Notes under the pieces: generated by a model
The model's database searches: none
Seen by the model: the letters and a program-made list of their open reading frames with translations, nothing else
What the model was told of the DNA's origin: nothing
Position numbers and translations under genes: made by a program
Part shown: positions 46,409-55,730 of the stretch, in pieces
How the letters are laid out: the number at the start of each line of letters is the position of its first letter
How positions within the stretch are numbered: position 1 is the stretch's first letter
From: Desulfosporosinus shakirovi
GTDB taxonomy: Bacteria > Bacillota > Desulfitobacteriia > Desulfitobacteriales > Desulfitobacteriaceae
DNA: 64,000 bases
NCBI RefSeq assembly: GCF_020595055.1
Contig: NZ_JAJDOO010000007.1
Span: 62,001 to 126,000, forward strand
Reading direction: 5' to 3'

Positions 46409-46915
46409 CTAGGCAAGCCCAGACTCCCTTTTCTGCTTTAACTGAAGTGAATAGTCCTCGAGAGAGATTTCTTGTAAGGCACCTGTTGGGCAGGCCGCCA
46501 CGCAATAGGGTTGCGGCATTTGGAAACATTGGTCACATTTATCCGCAGAGTGTTTCTCGTGGGCAGGCGCAATCACTCCATAAGGACAAACCATAACACA
46601 CATCCAACAAGAGATACATTTTTTTCCATTGACAAAAACACAGCCACTCTTCTCATCTCGTTGCATTGCCCCGGTTGAGCATATTTCCAGGCATGGGGCA
46701 TCTTCACAATGCCTGCACTGAATAGGTAAAGAATTCTCCCCATCCCATTCAACATAGACTCTTGGCCTTGGCAGAATTTGTTCCTGAACCGCCTCTGGCA
46801 AGGATTTGCTTATAGAGCTGCGTTCGACCGCACATCTTAATTCACAAGTTTTACATCCTAAACAACGACTCTGATCCACAAAAATGCGCTTACGCGCGGG
46901 ATTATCCATAACCAT
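46409..46915 (-). CDS. cooF: CooF-like four-cluster ferredoxin
   Basis: 168 residues with four Cys clusters of the HycB/CooF/DmsB type: CLGCKTCELRCAVE, CRHCEDAPCLEIC, CISCWMCVMVCP and CDQCFQMPQPYCVAACP. CooF carries electrons from CO dehydrogenase to hydrogenase or to an NAD(P) reductase. Here it heads an operon with an inactive CooS-like protein, a ferredoxin fusion, an unknown protein and an FNOR-like flavoprotein. Length and motif spacing are normal for CooF. GGGGGATC precedes the start; the frame offers a second start codon two residues in. Confidence 0.78.
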   Translation of the reverse strand: MVMDNPARKRIFVDQSRCLGCKTCELRCAVERSSISKSLPEAVQEQILPRPRVYVEWDGENSLPIQCRHCEDAPCLEICSTGAMQRDEKSGCVFVNGKKCISCWMCVMVCPYGVIAPAHEKHSADKCDQCFQMPQPYCVAACPTGALQEISLEDYSLQLKQKRESGLA

Positions 46916-47096
46916 TTTGCGATCCCCCTTTCGAAAAATTTAATTCACTTTCCATCTCCCGGTATCCGATATTCTTTTATTGTTTTCATTTGTTTTCGAA
47001 AAGTAAATTGAACGGGATCCATAGAAATAAACTAACAAATCTGTTAGTATTCAGAGTAACTGTCTATTAGCACTCCATTTACAGCCGGAGGGTATA
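46916..47096. other. Upstream region of the CooF operon
   Basis: AT-rich, non-coding. The leftward promoter must lie here, but no clear sigma-A or sigma-54 element was recognised. Confidence 0.3.
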
Positions 47097-47471
47097 ATGG
47101 GAAAACCACTTCCTTTGCGTGTTCGAGTTTTTATTACCACTATAATCTAGTAGTTTTATACCCCTTATCCTAGAAATAAGTATCTTACATTTTAGTTTTT
47201 ATCGATAGCTTTGAGGAGCAGATTGCCAGTCAAATTAGGGATATTGCCACACTCGCTTCCTAACGTCAGGACGTCATCGCAGGATATTATTCGAGAAATC
47301 CAGTCAACGATCTCCTGATAATCGCTGAGGAGATTCGAAATTATACACACGCGACGTTTGTTGCCAACAAGCTCTCCTAAGTTATTTGGTAAGTGCCCAA
47401 AAGGCTTCTTTGAAGGTCTTCAACAACAGCCAGAATATACGGACTATTCTAGAATACATCTGTCTTATGAT
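47097..47471 (+). pseudogene. Remnant of a DcuS/CitA-type sensor histidine kinase
   Basis: GGAGGGTATA precedes ATG 47097. The frame begins MGKPLPLRVRVFITTIII, meets two adjacent TAG codons, then in pieces reads FEEQIASQIRDIATLAS, a stop, VIAGYYSRNPVNDLLIIAEE and IRNYTHATFV, followed by further stops and a shifted FGKCPKGFFEGLQQQPEYTD. This resembles the N-terminal helix and extracytoplasmic sensor domain of citrate/dicarboxylate sensor kinases. The kinase domain is absent. It is divergent from the CooF operon. Confidence 0.5.
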
Positions 47472-47491
47472 TGAAACATGGTCCGGTTTAT

Positions 47492-47531
47492 CTCGCAAAA
47501 ACCGTTTCTTGTTCGAAACAGTTTTTGCGAG
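47492..47531. terminator. Strong inverted repeat after the sensor-kinase remnant
   Basis: Arms CTCGCAAAAACCGTTTC and GAAACAGTTTTTGCGAG (17 bp, one mismatch) with a 6-nt loop. Possibly a terminator for the GlcF-like gene (leftward, 57 bp after its stop). Confidence 0.5.
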
Positions 47532-47588
47532 CTTTAAGCAACTCAATTCCACTGCCAAAGGTACTTCTTGAAATTTATTATTTTAAGA

Positions 47589-48866
47589 TTAATTTTTCGT
47601 CTGATACGTTTTAGCCAATAACTGAACTGGATGTACTACCTCTGCAACCATACCGTGTGTTTTTAACCCGTAACTTAACTGCATTGTACAGGTTGGGCAA
47701 CTGGTAGCAACCACTGTAGCTTTGGCGGTTGCGATGTTACTAATCTTCCGTTCAAGAACTTTCATGGACAGATCGTGATGCATAATACTAAAGCTACCCG
47801 CCGAACCACAGCAACGATCCGCTTCCTTCATCTCTTTAAACTCCACACCAGGAATAGCTTTTAATAGTTCGCGTGGTTGCTTAAAGACATTTTGCCCCCG
47901 TTTCAAATGACACGGATCGTGGTAGGTTACCGTGACATTGACTGGATTAGGACCTGGCTGAACACCCGTTCTTTCCACCAAAAACTTACTGAGATCATAG
48001 ACCTTGCTACTTAATTCTTTTGCTTGCTTGTATTCGTCTGTACCTGGCTCAAAAAGCTTCTGATAGCTTTCCGCTAAAGTAGCCGAGCATGACGAACAAT
48101 CAGTCACAACTGCGTCCACTTGTGCCGATAGCAAAATCTTCATATTATTTTTGGCTAGTTGTACAGCTGTATCCGTATCCCCATAGGCTAAATGCGGCAT
48201 ACCGCAGCACTTTATTGCCGGAGTAATCACTTCACAACCATGCCTAGCTAGTACGTCCACTCCACTCACTGCAACATCTGGATAAATCAAATTCGTCGCA
48301 CAACCTAAAAAGTAAGCCACACGGAAACGTTTTTTTCCATAGGGTTTAACAACCTCCGGGATCCGTCCACGAGCTAGTCGTTTTGAGACATCCGGTAATA
48401 TTTTTGCACCTGCACTCATTTGTTCTGGCAAATGCTCAATTAGTTTCGATCTTGTCAAAACGTTGTTTAACCCCGTCTTTTGATAAAACTTTACGAGCGA
48501 GAAAGATGCTTGAAGTAGAGCTGGACGAGTCAAGAATCCTCTAAGCACCAACTTCTTGATGATATTTCTATCTAAAACATCATCAAGGTAATCTCTTACT
48601 CCCACTATAATCTCATCTGTAATGACCCCTGACGGGCAATTGACAGCACAAGTTTTGCAAAGTAGGCAACCATAAAGCTTTTCAGCCAGTTCTGCGGAGG
48701 CTGTGATCCTTCCTTCTTGAAGGAGCTTTACCAAGGACAGTCTCCCACGCGGTGAATCTGGTTCTCTTTTTGACTCGGCAAAGATAGGGCAATTCGCTCG
48801 ACACTCACCACAGCGCACGCATTTCTTAAGTTCCTCGGCAAAATCAACTTGATATGTTGTTTTCAT
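47589..48866 (-). CDS. GlcF-like iron-sulfur subunit of a 2-hydroxyacid oxidase
   Basis: 425 residues. Two 4Fe-4S motifs at the N-terminus (CVRCGECRANCP and CLLCKTCAVNCP) and two complete CCG domains (GCATN...KCCGMP...DCSSC and DPCHLKRG...RCCGSAG...SCPTC). It accepts electrons from the FAD subunit encoded immediately upstream, whose stop overlaps its ribosome binding site region. The start is the ATG at 48866, after GAGAGGTAAG; the frame is open to 48881. Last gene of the sigma-54-linked catabolic block. Confidence 0.87.
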   Translation of the reverse strand: MKTTYQVDFAEELKKCVRCGECRANCPIFAESKREPDSPRGRLSLVKLLQEGRITASAELAEKLYGCLLCKTCAVNCPSGVITDEIIVGVRDYLDDVLDRNIIKKLVLRGFLTRPALLQASFSLVKFYQKTGLNNVLTRSKLIEHLPEQMSAGAKILPDVSKRLARGRIPEVVKPYGKKRFRVAYFLGCATNLIYPDVAVSGVDVLARHGCEVITPAIKCCGMPHLAYGDTDTAVQLAKNNMKILLSAQVDAVVTDCSSCSATLAESYQKLFEPGTDEYKQAKELSSKVYDLSKFLVERTGVQPGPNPVNVTVTYHDPCHLKRGQNVFKQPRELLKAIPGVEFKEMKEADRCCGSAGSFSIMHHDLSMKVLERKISNIATAKATVVATSCPTCTMQLSYGLKTHGMVAEVVHPVQLLAKTYQTKN

Positions 48867-48870
48867 ACGC

Positions 48871-50283
48871 TTACCTCTCAACCCATATCTTACCGGGATT
48901 CATGATTCCTTTAGGGTCTATGGCATCCTTGATAATTCTCATGATTTCCAACGCCTTACCATGTTCCGCCTCCATAAATTGGGATCTAGTGAAGCCTACT
49001 CCATGTTCTCCAGTGGTTGAGCCCTCCAATTCCAAAGCCAGTTGATGAATATCATCGGCAACGCGGTGGGCTGCTTCGACTTCTTCCGGCTTTAAAGGAT
49101 CAATAATGGGCGCTGTATGCATGTTTCCGTCACCAATATGACCATAAATTACGACGAGTGTGTTATGTTTTGCCCCAATCTCCTTAATTCTACGTAACGC
49201 TTCAGGGACCTTAGCCATCGGAAAACAAACATCTTCACCACAAAAAATTCTTGTTGCACCCGGTTTAACACGAGCTGAAGCAGCACCAATGACTGCACGT
49301 CCTTGCCAAAGCTTCGCCATACGCTGAGCGTCCGTGGCCCATTCCACCGAGCTCGCCCGTTTTTCTGCGATCTTTTTGACTTGCTGCCCCTCAAAGTCGA
49401 CTGCTGCCTTGCTGCCGTTGATTTCAAAGAATAGGGCAGCCTCTGCTTCCGGAAGCTTTAAATCCGGTTGAAATTTATTGGCGGCTTTAATCCCAGAGTC
49501 GTCCAATATCTCAATACCAGAAGGTATAATTCCATTCTTAAACACTTCTAAGACTGTGGCAGCCGCATCATCCAAACTGGAAAACAGCGTAAGCAGGATT
49601 CCCCTAACTGGCGGTTTTGGTAGAACTTTTAGTCTGACCTGTGTAATAACCCCTAAAGTACCTTCAGAGCCGACGTAAAGGCTCGTAAGATTAATCCCTG
49701 AAACGCTTTTCAGTGCTCTGGAGTGTAATCCTCCAGTCTTCATGACCTCTCCATCTGGCAAGACAACTTCCAATCCCAACACATACTGACCAGTGTTACC
49801 AAACTTTACTGCTCGCAACCCACTGGCATTATTGCCTACCATGCCCCCAACCGTCGCCATTTTTGAGCTTCCTGGGTCAGGTGGGAAAAATAGCCCATAA
49901 GGCGAAAGCGCAACATTGAGGTCAGCGTGCACAATCCCAGGTCTTACAACAACTTGCATATTACTCTCATCAATTTCCACGATATCCGTCCAACCCGAAA
50001 GGTCGAGTACAATACCTCCCTTAACAGCTACACTCCCACCAGTCTGACCGGACCCTGCTCCCCTGGGTGTAACAGGTATATCATGGTTATAAGCATAGCG
50101 CATTATCTTTTGAACTTCCTCAGTTTTCATGGGACAGACAACAACATCAGGATAAAATTCATTCAGCTGGGATAAGAAAGAACTGTCATAAGTATAGGTA
50201 TACCGTTCAAGCTTACTAGAAATTACTTTTTCTGGGCCTAGTAATTCTTTCATATCGTTAATCAGTTGACTTTTTCCCACCAT
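48871..50283 (-). CDS. GlcD-like FAD-linked 2-hydroxyacid oxidase
   Basis: 470 residues. The N-terminal FAD_binding_4 domain (VTPRGAGSGQTGGSVAVKGG, GSSKMATVGGMVGNNASGLR) and C-terminal FAD-oxidase_C domain (YGHIGDGNMHTAPIID and EHGVGFTRSQFM) are both complete. It resembles glycolate oxidase GlcD and D-lactate dehydrogenases that oxidise a D-2-hydroxyacid to the 2-oxoacid. Electrons go to the GlcF-like subunit. AGAAGGGGTGAAGT precedes the ATG. The substrate may be glycolate, D-lactate or a longer hydroxyacid imported by the GntP-type permease. Confidence 0.87.
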   Translation of the reverse strand: MVGKSQLINDMKELLGPEKVISSKLERYTYTYDSSFLSQLNEFYPDVVVCPMKTEEVQKIMRYAYNHDIPVTPRGAGSGQTGGSVAVKGGIVLDLSGWTDIVEIDESNMQVVVRPGIVHADLNVALSPYGLFFPPDPGSSKMATVGGMVGNNASGLRAVKFGNTGQYVLGLEVVLPDGEVMKTGGLHSRALKSVSGINLTSLYVGSEGTLGVITQVRLKVLPKPPVRGILLTLFSSLDDAAATVLEVFKNGIIPSGIEILDDSGIKAANKFQPDLKLPEAEAALFFEINGSKAAVDFEGQQVKKIAEKRASSVEWATDAQRMAKLWQGRAVIGAASARVKPGATRIFCGEDVCFPMAKVPEALRRIKEIGAKHNTLVVIYGHIGDGNMHTAPIIDPLKPEEVEAAHRVADDIHQLALELEGSTTGEHGVGFTRSQFMEAEHGKALEIMRIIKDAIDPKGIMNPGKIWVER

Positions 50284-50384
50284 ACTTCACCCCTTCTCCC
50301 TAGTTCTCCTATCCGTACATTCGGACAGGAACCTTTGCTTCTTGATCAAGCCAAGGCTAGTACCCTCTTGATTAAATTTTCAAA

Positions 50385-51551
50385 CTAAATTACTCCTTTA
50401 ACTGCAGCTAGTGCTACTGTTCGAGGAGAGGCTAAGTAGATACTAGCCTGAATCGATCCGATTCGGCCAGGTGTATTCTTGATCGTCGTTGTAATAGCAA
50501 CATCGCCCTCAGCCAAGACTCCAAAATGTTTGCCCGGACATGGCCCACAGCCTGGGGGCATAATAACCGCACCACGTTCTCTGATTAAAGCGCTAATCCC
50601 TTGCTCATCCATTGCTTGTGTTACTGCCCTCGATGCTGGTGTCACGATAAAGGTGACATCAGAGTGCACAGGATACTCCTGCAGAACGCTGGCAATAATC
50701 TGCATATCCTCCAGACGACCAGCCGAACATCCCCCAGCTATCGCAACATTAATCTTTACTCCAGCCAGTTCTCTTGCTGGTTTTACATTGGTTGGTTGAG
50801 GCGGAACCGCAATCATAGCTTCAATCTTACTGACATCGACTCCACGTTTGATAGGACCAGCTTCTTCTCCTTCAGGTACAACAAAAGCAGTAGCGGCTCC
50901 CGCCTCAGGCAAGAAATTACAGATCGTCATGCGAGCAGCAGAGGATAAAGAATTGAAAAGAGATCCTGTTAAACCAACTGCTTTCCCCTTCATATCACTT
51001 CCAAATTTCCACAATAAATATAGCCCAATGTCCCTCGGGAGTACCTCTGGCTGTAACTCACCGTCAAGTCCTATCGTCAGAAGCTCTGGGACTTGCATCT
51101 TAAGCCTACCTGAAACAAGAACAGCAACTAATTCTTCCGGTGTTAAAGCGTAAGCCAGAGCTCCAAAGGCTCCAGCTGTAGCCACATGGCCATCGGCACC
51201 CGCTATGATCATTCCTGGCCAAAGAGGAACCTTCTCTGCAACGATTTGATGTAAGACCCCTTCGCCATGATTATAAAGAACACACCCTTGTTCTTCAGCA
51301 AATTGACTAAATCTGCGCTGAAAACTGCGTTCAGCTGAGGTTGGTGCCGGAAAAGCATGATCTACCGTTAAAAGTACCCGGCGTCCATCATATACCTTTT
51401 CAGATTGCTTTTCCCAAGCCTCGAGCAATTTGGGACCAGTTCCATCATGCGCCAGAGCTAAGTCCACTTCGATCTCAACCATGTCCCCTAAGCTTATCTT
51501 TTCAATCCCAGCAGCTTTAGCCATATATTTGCAATAAAAATTTTTATTCAC
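50385..51551 (-). CDS. Aconitase-family dehydratase, large subunit type (LeuC-like)
   Basis: About 388 residues; the frame is open to 51620, but the GTG at 51551 (VNKNFYCKYMAKAAGIEKIS) matches the usual N-terminus of LeuC-like proteins. The cluster ligands are in place: GGCSAGRLEDM and PPGCGPCPGKHFG give three Cys. DLALAHDGTGP and VDHAFPAPT are typical. It should dehydrate and rehydrate a hydroxyacid of the isopropylmalate/citramalate/aconitate kind. The small subunit (LeuD type) usually encoded next to it is not present in the window. leuA at 25609 is far away, so a role outside leucine synthesis is likely. Confidence 0.82.
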   Translation of the reverse strand: MNKNFYCKYMAKAAGIEKISLGDMVEIEVDLALAHDGTGPKLLEAWEKQSEKVYDGRRVLLTVDHAFPAPTSAERSFQRRFSQFAEEQGCVLYNHGEGVLHQIVAEKVPLWPGMIIAGADGHVATAGAFGALAYALTPEELVAVLVSGRLKMQVPELLTIGLDGELQPEVLPRDIGLYLLWKFGSDMKGKAVGLTGSLFNSLSSAARMTICNFLPEAGAATAFVVPEGEEAGPIKRGVDVSKIEAMIAVPPQPTNVKPARELAGVKINVAIAGGCSAGRLEDMQIIASVLQEYPVHSDVTFIVTPASRAVTQAMDEQGISALIRERGAVIMPPGCGPCPGKHFGVLAEGDVAITTTIKNTPGRIGSIQASIYLASPRTVALAAVKGVI

Positions 51552-51663
51552 TCTCAAAATCCCACCCTGCCTAAGATTGAAATCCAAACTACGAATCCCA
51601 TCGGTACTTCGGGGGGACATCTTAACGATGCACCCCCAAAAAACGCTTAATCAGTACGCAGCA

Positions 51664-53001
51664 TTAAATCAAATGAAATATCCACAAAACATAGACTGCA
51701 GCCATGGAGAAGACCCCACCAACCAAAGTCACACCGCCATAGGAATAGAGTGCAGGCTTAAGTTCCATGCGAGACAAGGAGGTGCAAACCCAAAAGTAAC
51801 TGGAGTTAACATACTTGATGATAACAGAACCAGCTCCAGCTGCGAGCATTGCTGCTTCAGGGCTAAGGCCTAAGCCTGTGAGCATAGGCGCTACAATTGA
51901 CGCTGACGTGATAACACCTACTGTTGTAGAGCCTGTGATAATGTTTCCCACAATGCCCAAAACGAATGGCAAGAAAATGGAAGGAACTCCAGAATTCAAG
52001 ACAGCCTGAGCGATAAAATCTACAGCAGGGGTTCCTTTTAAGATTGCACTCAAGGAACCACCTAACCCAGTCACCATAATAATCATGGCAGAGTTACGTA
52101 GAGCCGTTTCAATCCACTTGTCGTTCTGAACTTTCTTCTGATCTGCATTCGTATTGCGAAAGGCAAACCAAATACCAATAAGCAAGGCCACCGGCGGCCA
52201 TCCGATAAAGTTAAAAGCGGTTTTGAAAAGACCATCAGCCATATAGAGATTAGCGACACTTGCTCCAGCAATTAGAAGCAAAGGAAGTATAATCGGTGTA
52301 TAAGCTGCTAAGGTTGAAGGAAGTTTAAGTCCTTTATCCGCAAACGATTGGCCGACAAACTCGTCAGAGGGAGGGGAGGGAATTCTGGGACCTACGATTA
52401 AGGCAAACAGCCAACCTGCAATTGATCCCACAAACGTTGCGATAGCACCAAATAGAATAATCTTGCCAATATCAGCATTGAGTATCGCCGCAGCGGCTAA
52501 AGGGCCGGGAGTTGGCGGAACCATCGCGTGTGTAAGCTGCATGGATCCTACAAGACCAGCAGACATAACGCTCATGTTGATTCCCGAAGCAAGGGCTGCT
52601 GAGTGAACTAAGGGGTTGAGGATAACGTAGCCGACATCTGAGAAGATAGCGAGTCCGATAACGAAACCGGTTAATGTCAAGGCTAAAGGCATGTTTTTCT
52701 GTCCAACCCAGTCAATCATTTTTAGGGTAATCTTTTCAATCCCGCCGGTCTCTTTAAGCGCTTCAGCAATGACGGAACCCAAAACGATAACCACGGCGAT
52801 TGACTTGACAGTACTTCCAAAACCAGATTCAAAGGCCTTAATGAACTCCCCTTGATCTACTCCTGGGATCAAAGCAAACAGTATAATTGGAATTAGAAGG
52901 GCCATGAAGACATGCCATTTGATTTTTGCTATCAAGAAGAATAACAAAGCAATAACTACAAGGAAGCCGACCAACGTATAGGTAGGATTGTTTAATATCA
53001 T
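51664..53001 (-). CDS. GntP-family permease
   Basis: 445 residues with 12-14 membrane helices and the sequence style of gluconate:H+ symporters (GSVIAEALKETGGIEKITLK, GFVIGLAIFSDVGYVILNPL, AMVPPTPGPLAAA). The GntP family carries gluconate, glycerate and other hydroxy or keto acids. It starts at ATG 53001 after GGTGAGGA; the frame is open to 53019. It lies between porG and the aconitase-like gene and is probably the uptake step of the module. Confidence 0.85.
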   Translation of the reverse strand: MILNNPTYTLVGFLVVIALLFFLIAKIKWHVFMALLIPIILFALIPGVDQGEFIKAFESGFGSTVKSIAVVIVLGSVIAEALKETGGIEKITLKMIDWVGQKNMPLALTLTGFVIGLAIFSDVGYVILNPLVHSAALASGINMSVMSAGLVGSMQLTHAMVPPTPGPLAAAAILNADIGKIILFGAIATFVGSIAGWLFALIVGPRIPSPPSDEFVGQSFADKGLKLPSTLAAYTPIILPLLLIAGASVANLYMADGLFKTAFNFIGWPPVALLIGIWFAFRNTNADQKKVQNDKWIETALRNSAMIIMVTGLGGSLSAILKGTPAVDFIAQAVLNSGVPSIFLPFVLGIVGNIITGSTTVGVITSASIVAPMLTGLGLSPEAAMLAAGAGSVIIKYVNSSYFWVCTSLSRMELKPALYSYGGVTLVGGVFSMAAVYVLWIFHLI

Positions 53002-53252
53002 GCTTTCCTCACCTTTCATGAAAACTATTCTTTATTCATTTTTGGCAAACTTCGGATTACGTCCGGTAAATGAGCGGCTTCGGTCTAACCGCAAGTTCTT
53101 TCTGTTTATATAAAATATTTTCTAGATTCTGAATACTTAAGTCAGGGCGGAGTCCGGCAATTGGCATAACCGGCCCCGTAGCTTTTACATAATAACACAT
53201 CGCCACAAAATTTCCTGAGCTTTAACGAATTATATTGAACAGACATCCGTTC

Positions 53253-53693
53253 TTACTCGTTGACCACTAAAACGTCGCGCTCAGCTAAGACTTTAAGGAA
53301 AACTGCCGCTACATCCGAGCTATTAGGTTCAAAGTAAGGGTCCAGAGAAACAAAGGAAGAACCATGCAATTTATCCCCGAGAGCATTCTCAGTCATACCC
53401 AATGCCATTACCGTTCCATCTGCCTTGATACCTTTGGTCACGTCTATTACATCAAATAAACTATTATCCAAAACCACAACTATATCAGGCGACGTATTAT
53501 TCGCCGAACGTTTCCGAATCGACTCATCCCCTACTCGAAGGATGGAATACATGGGAGCACCGGGACGCACAGCGGCAAACGCATCAAAGACTTGGACATT
53601 CTTACCTTGTCGTAAAAGTTCTTGCCCTATTGCGCGAGAGAGCTTCCCTACTGGTTGCCCAAATCGGCCATGGAAACGAATTTCCCTCATCAC
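53253..53693 (-). CDS. porG: 2-oxoacid:ferredoxin oxidoreductase gamma subunit
   Basis: 146 residues, a normal length for a separate gamma subunit (PorG/VorC type). GRFGQPVGKLSRAIGQELLR and RPGAPMYSILRVGDE match the gamma domain. It overlaps the beta gene by 4 bp. The module order is delta, alpha, beta, gamma. The enzyme oxidatively decarboxylates a 2-oxoacid with CoA to an acyl-CoA and reduced ferredoxin. Confidence 0.8.
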   Translation of the reverse strand: MMREIRFHGRFGQPVGKLSRAIGQELLRQGKNVQVFDAFAAVRPGAPMYSILRVGDESIRKRSANNTSPDIVVVLDNSLFDVIDVTKGIKADGTVMALGMTENALGDKLHGSSFVSLDPYFEPNSSDVAAVFLKVLAERDVLVVNE

Positions 53694-54559
53694 TCTTCAT
53701 CCCCCCCTCGGCCATAGTAGACATTTATACTTTTCTGAAGCTTTACGACCTGTTCAGAGGTGAGATGTTTGAATCGACCTTGAGTGGTCAGATAATCCGC
53801 AACAGGAATAAAGGTTGGCTCAAAAGTACGATTACGAACACCTTCATCCACTTCGTAAAGTTCAAAAAGACCGCTTTCCACGGCTAACCGTGCATACTCA
53901 ATGGTTTTCTCCGCCGGAATTTGCCAACCACGATGACAAGGTGCTAGGATATGAATATAGGAAAATCCAGGTTTTTCGGCAGCTTTTTTAAACTTCGCAA
54001 TAAGATCCAACGGATATGCAATCGAGGCACTCGCTACATAATCTATTTCATGCGCTTGCATAATGGCCAACATGTTCTTCTTCTTGACTGCTTTCCCTTT
54101 GGACATGTTACTAGTGATCGCATACATGGGGGTCTGACTGCCCGTCTGTCCGCCCGTATTCATGTACATCTCATTGTCATAACACACGTGAATCATGTGT
54201 TCATTACGTTCAGCTGCACCCGTCAAGGATTGAAACCCAATATCTGCTGTTCCTGCATCCCCTGCCCAAGAAACCACATTAACGTCTTCGATTCCCTGTG
54301 CTTCTAATGCTGCCCTGATTCCAGAAGATACTGCTGGAGCCATTTCAAATAACGTATGGTAAAAGGGAATTTGCCACGTCGTCTTAAGGTTTGAGCCACC
54401 CAAGGTTGCCATACATGATGCTGGAATTGTAATAATCGTCCTAGAGCCTAAAGCCTTCATTGCTTGCCTTCCTGCAACGGCTGCACCACAACCCCCACAA
54501 CCAGCATGTCCTTGACCAAATAATTCCTCTTTCGACAAATCTGCGATGGATATAGCCAC
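53690..54559 (-). CDS. porB: 2-oxoacid:ferredoxin oxidoreductase beta subunit
   Basis: About 289 residues, starting at GTG 54559 (VAISIADLSKEELFGQGHAG), preceded by GGAGAG; the frame is open to 54631. TPP-binding motif SWAGDAGTADIGFQSLTGAA with the metal ligands (CYDNEMYMNTGGQ) and the iron-sulfur GHAGCGGCGAA motif are visible. It is the thiamine-diphosphate subunit of PorABDG. Confidence 0.88.
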   Translation of the reverse strand: MAISIADLSKEELFGQGHAGCGGCGAAVAGRQAMKALGSRTIITIPASCMATLGGSNLKTTWQIPFYHTLFEMAPAVSSGIRAALEAQGIEDVNVVSWAGDAGTADIGFQSLTGAAERNEHMIHVCYDNEMYMNTGGQTGSQTPMYAITSNMSKGKAVKKKNMLAIMQAHEIDYVASASIAYPLDLIAKFKKAAEKPGFSYIHILAPCHRGWQIPAEKTIEYARLAVESGLFELYEVDEGVRNRTFEPTFIPVADYLTTQGRFKHLTSEQVVKLQKSINVYYGRGGDEE

Positions 54560-54572
54560 GTTTAATCTCTCC

Positions 54573-55718
54573 TTATAACCCGAACCATTCGGAAGTAATT
54601 GCCTGTTGTTCAGTTTTCTCCGAAAGTTCAAGTACCTTCTTGATTTCTTCGGTCGTTACATCCCTGCCTCCTAGCCCAAGAATATAACTATTAAGACGTA
54701 TGGACTGTCCGTATAATGCTGACTTAACTTCGGTTCCTAACGCTCCTCCGAGACCGTAGACGATATTTTTGTCACACACGGTAATCAGTTGCACATTCTT
54801 AAGAGCCTCACGAAGTGCTTCCACAGGGAAAGGCCGCCAAGCCCTTACTTTTACTAACCCAACTTTTCGACCCGCCTTCCGCAGTTCATCTACTACGATT
54901 CGGGCATCACTAACCATAGATCCCATAGCTACAATGACATGCTCTGCATCATCCATCTGATAAGCTTCGATTAACCCTGACCAATCCCGGCCAAATTCTT
55001 TGGCATAATCTGAGGCTACATTGTTAATGACTGTTAGCGCTTGCTCCATAGCTTCATTTTGACGAAACTTATAATCCATATAAAATTCAGGACTAGCAAC
55101 GGTATTTACCCCTTGTGGGTGCTCGACATCAAGGGTCCGGACTCGATTTAAAGGCAAAAATTGATCTATTTTTTCCTCATCAGGTATTTCCACTTCCTCT
55201 AAAGTATGAGATTGGATGTACCCTTCATAATTCACCATAACCGGCAAACGGATTGTTTCAGCGATTTTAAAGGCCTGGAGCATATTATCAAGCACTTCTT
55301 GATTATTTTCACAAAAGAGTTGAATCCAACCACTTGCTCCTTGAGAAATTGCATCGCCTTGTTCTGGAAAACGGCTATGCGGTGCCGATAAAGCTCGATT
55401 TGCAACTGCCATCACAACAGGTTGACGTAATCCTGCCGTATGATAGACGACTTCCGTCATATAGAGCAATCCTTGAGAATTCGTCACTGTAAAAGTCCGG
55501 CTACCTGCCAAACTTGCCCCTAGTGCCGCCGCTAAGGCACTATGATCAGACTCAACTCGTACAAAACGAGTATTCAACTCACCATCATCAATAAACTTAC
55601 TAACCCTCTCCATTGCCGGAAAAGCCGGAGTAATCGGGTAATACGCTAAAACTTCAATACGGGCTAACCTTGCCCCATAGGCCGCTGCCTCACTGCCTGT
55701 TAACAATGTTGTACTCAT
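54573..55718 (-). CDS. porA: 2-oxoacid:ferredoxin oxidoreductase alpha subunit
   Basis: 381 residues. GSEAAAYGARLARIEVLAYY and PITPAFPAMERVSKFID are the alpha-subunit N-terminus; a TNSQGLLYMTEVVYHTAGL region and a C-terminal domain (VIVAMGSMVSDARIVVDEL) follow. Length and motifs are those of PorA. The substrate specificity (pyruvate, branched or other) cannot be read. It lies 13 bp after the ferredoxin-type delta gene. Confidence 0.88.
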   Translation of the reverse strand: MSTTLLTGSEAAAYGARLARIEVLAYYPITPAFPAMERVSKFIDDGELNTRFVRVESDHSALAAALGASLAGSRTFTVTNSQGLLYMTEVVYHTAGLRQPVVMAVANRALSAPHSRFPEQGDAISQGASGWIQLFCENNQEVLDNMLQAFKIAETIRLPVMVNYEGYIQSHTLEEVEIPDEEKIDQFLPLNRVRTLDVEHPQGVNTVASPEFYMDYKFRQNEAMEQALTVINNVASDYAKEFGRDWSGLIEAYQMDDAEHVIVAMGSMVSDARIVVDELRKAGRKVGLVKVRAWRPFPVEALREALKNVQLITVCDKNIVYGLGGALGTEVKSALYGQSIRLNSYILGLGGRDVTTEEIKKVLELSEKTEQQAITSEWFGL

Positions 55719-55730
55719 TCATTTCCCCCC

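Noticed and set aside
47386-47571. A 61-residue frame
   Set aside because: It crosses the strong inverted repeat and lies in a different frame from the sensor-kinase remnant.
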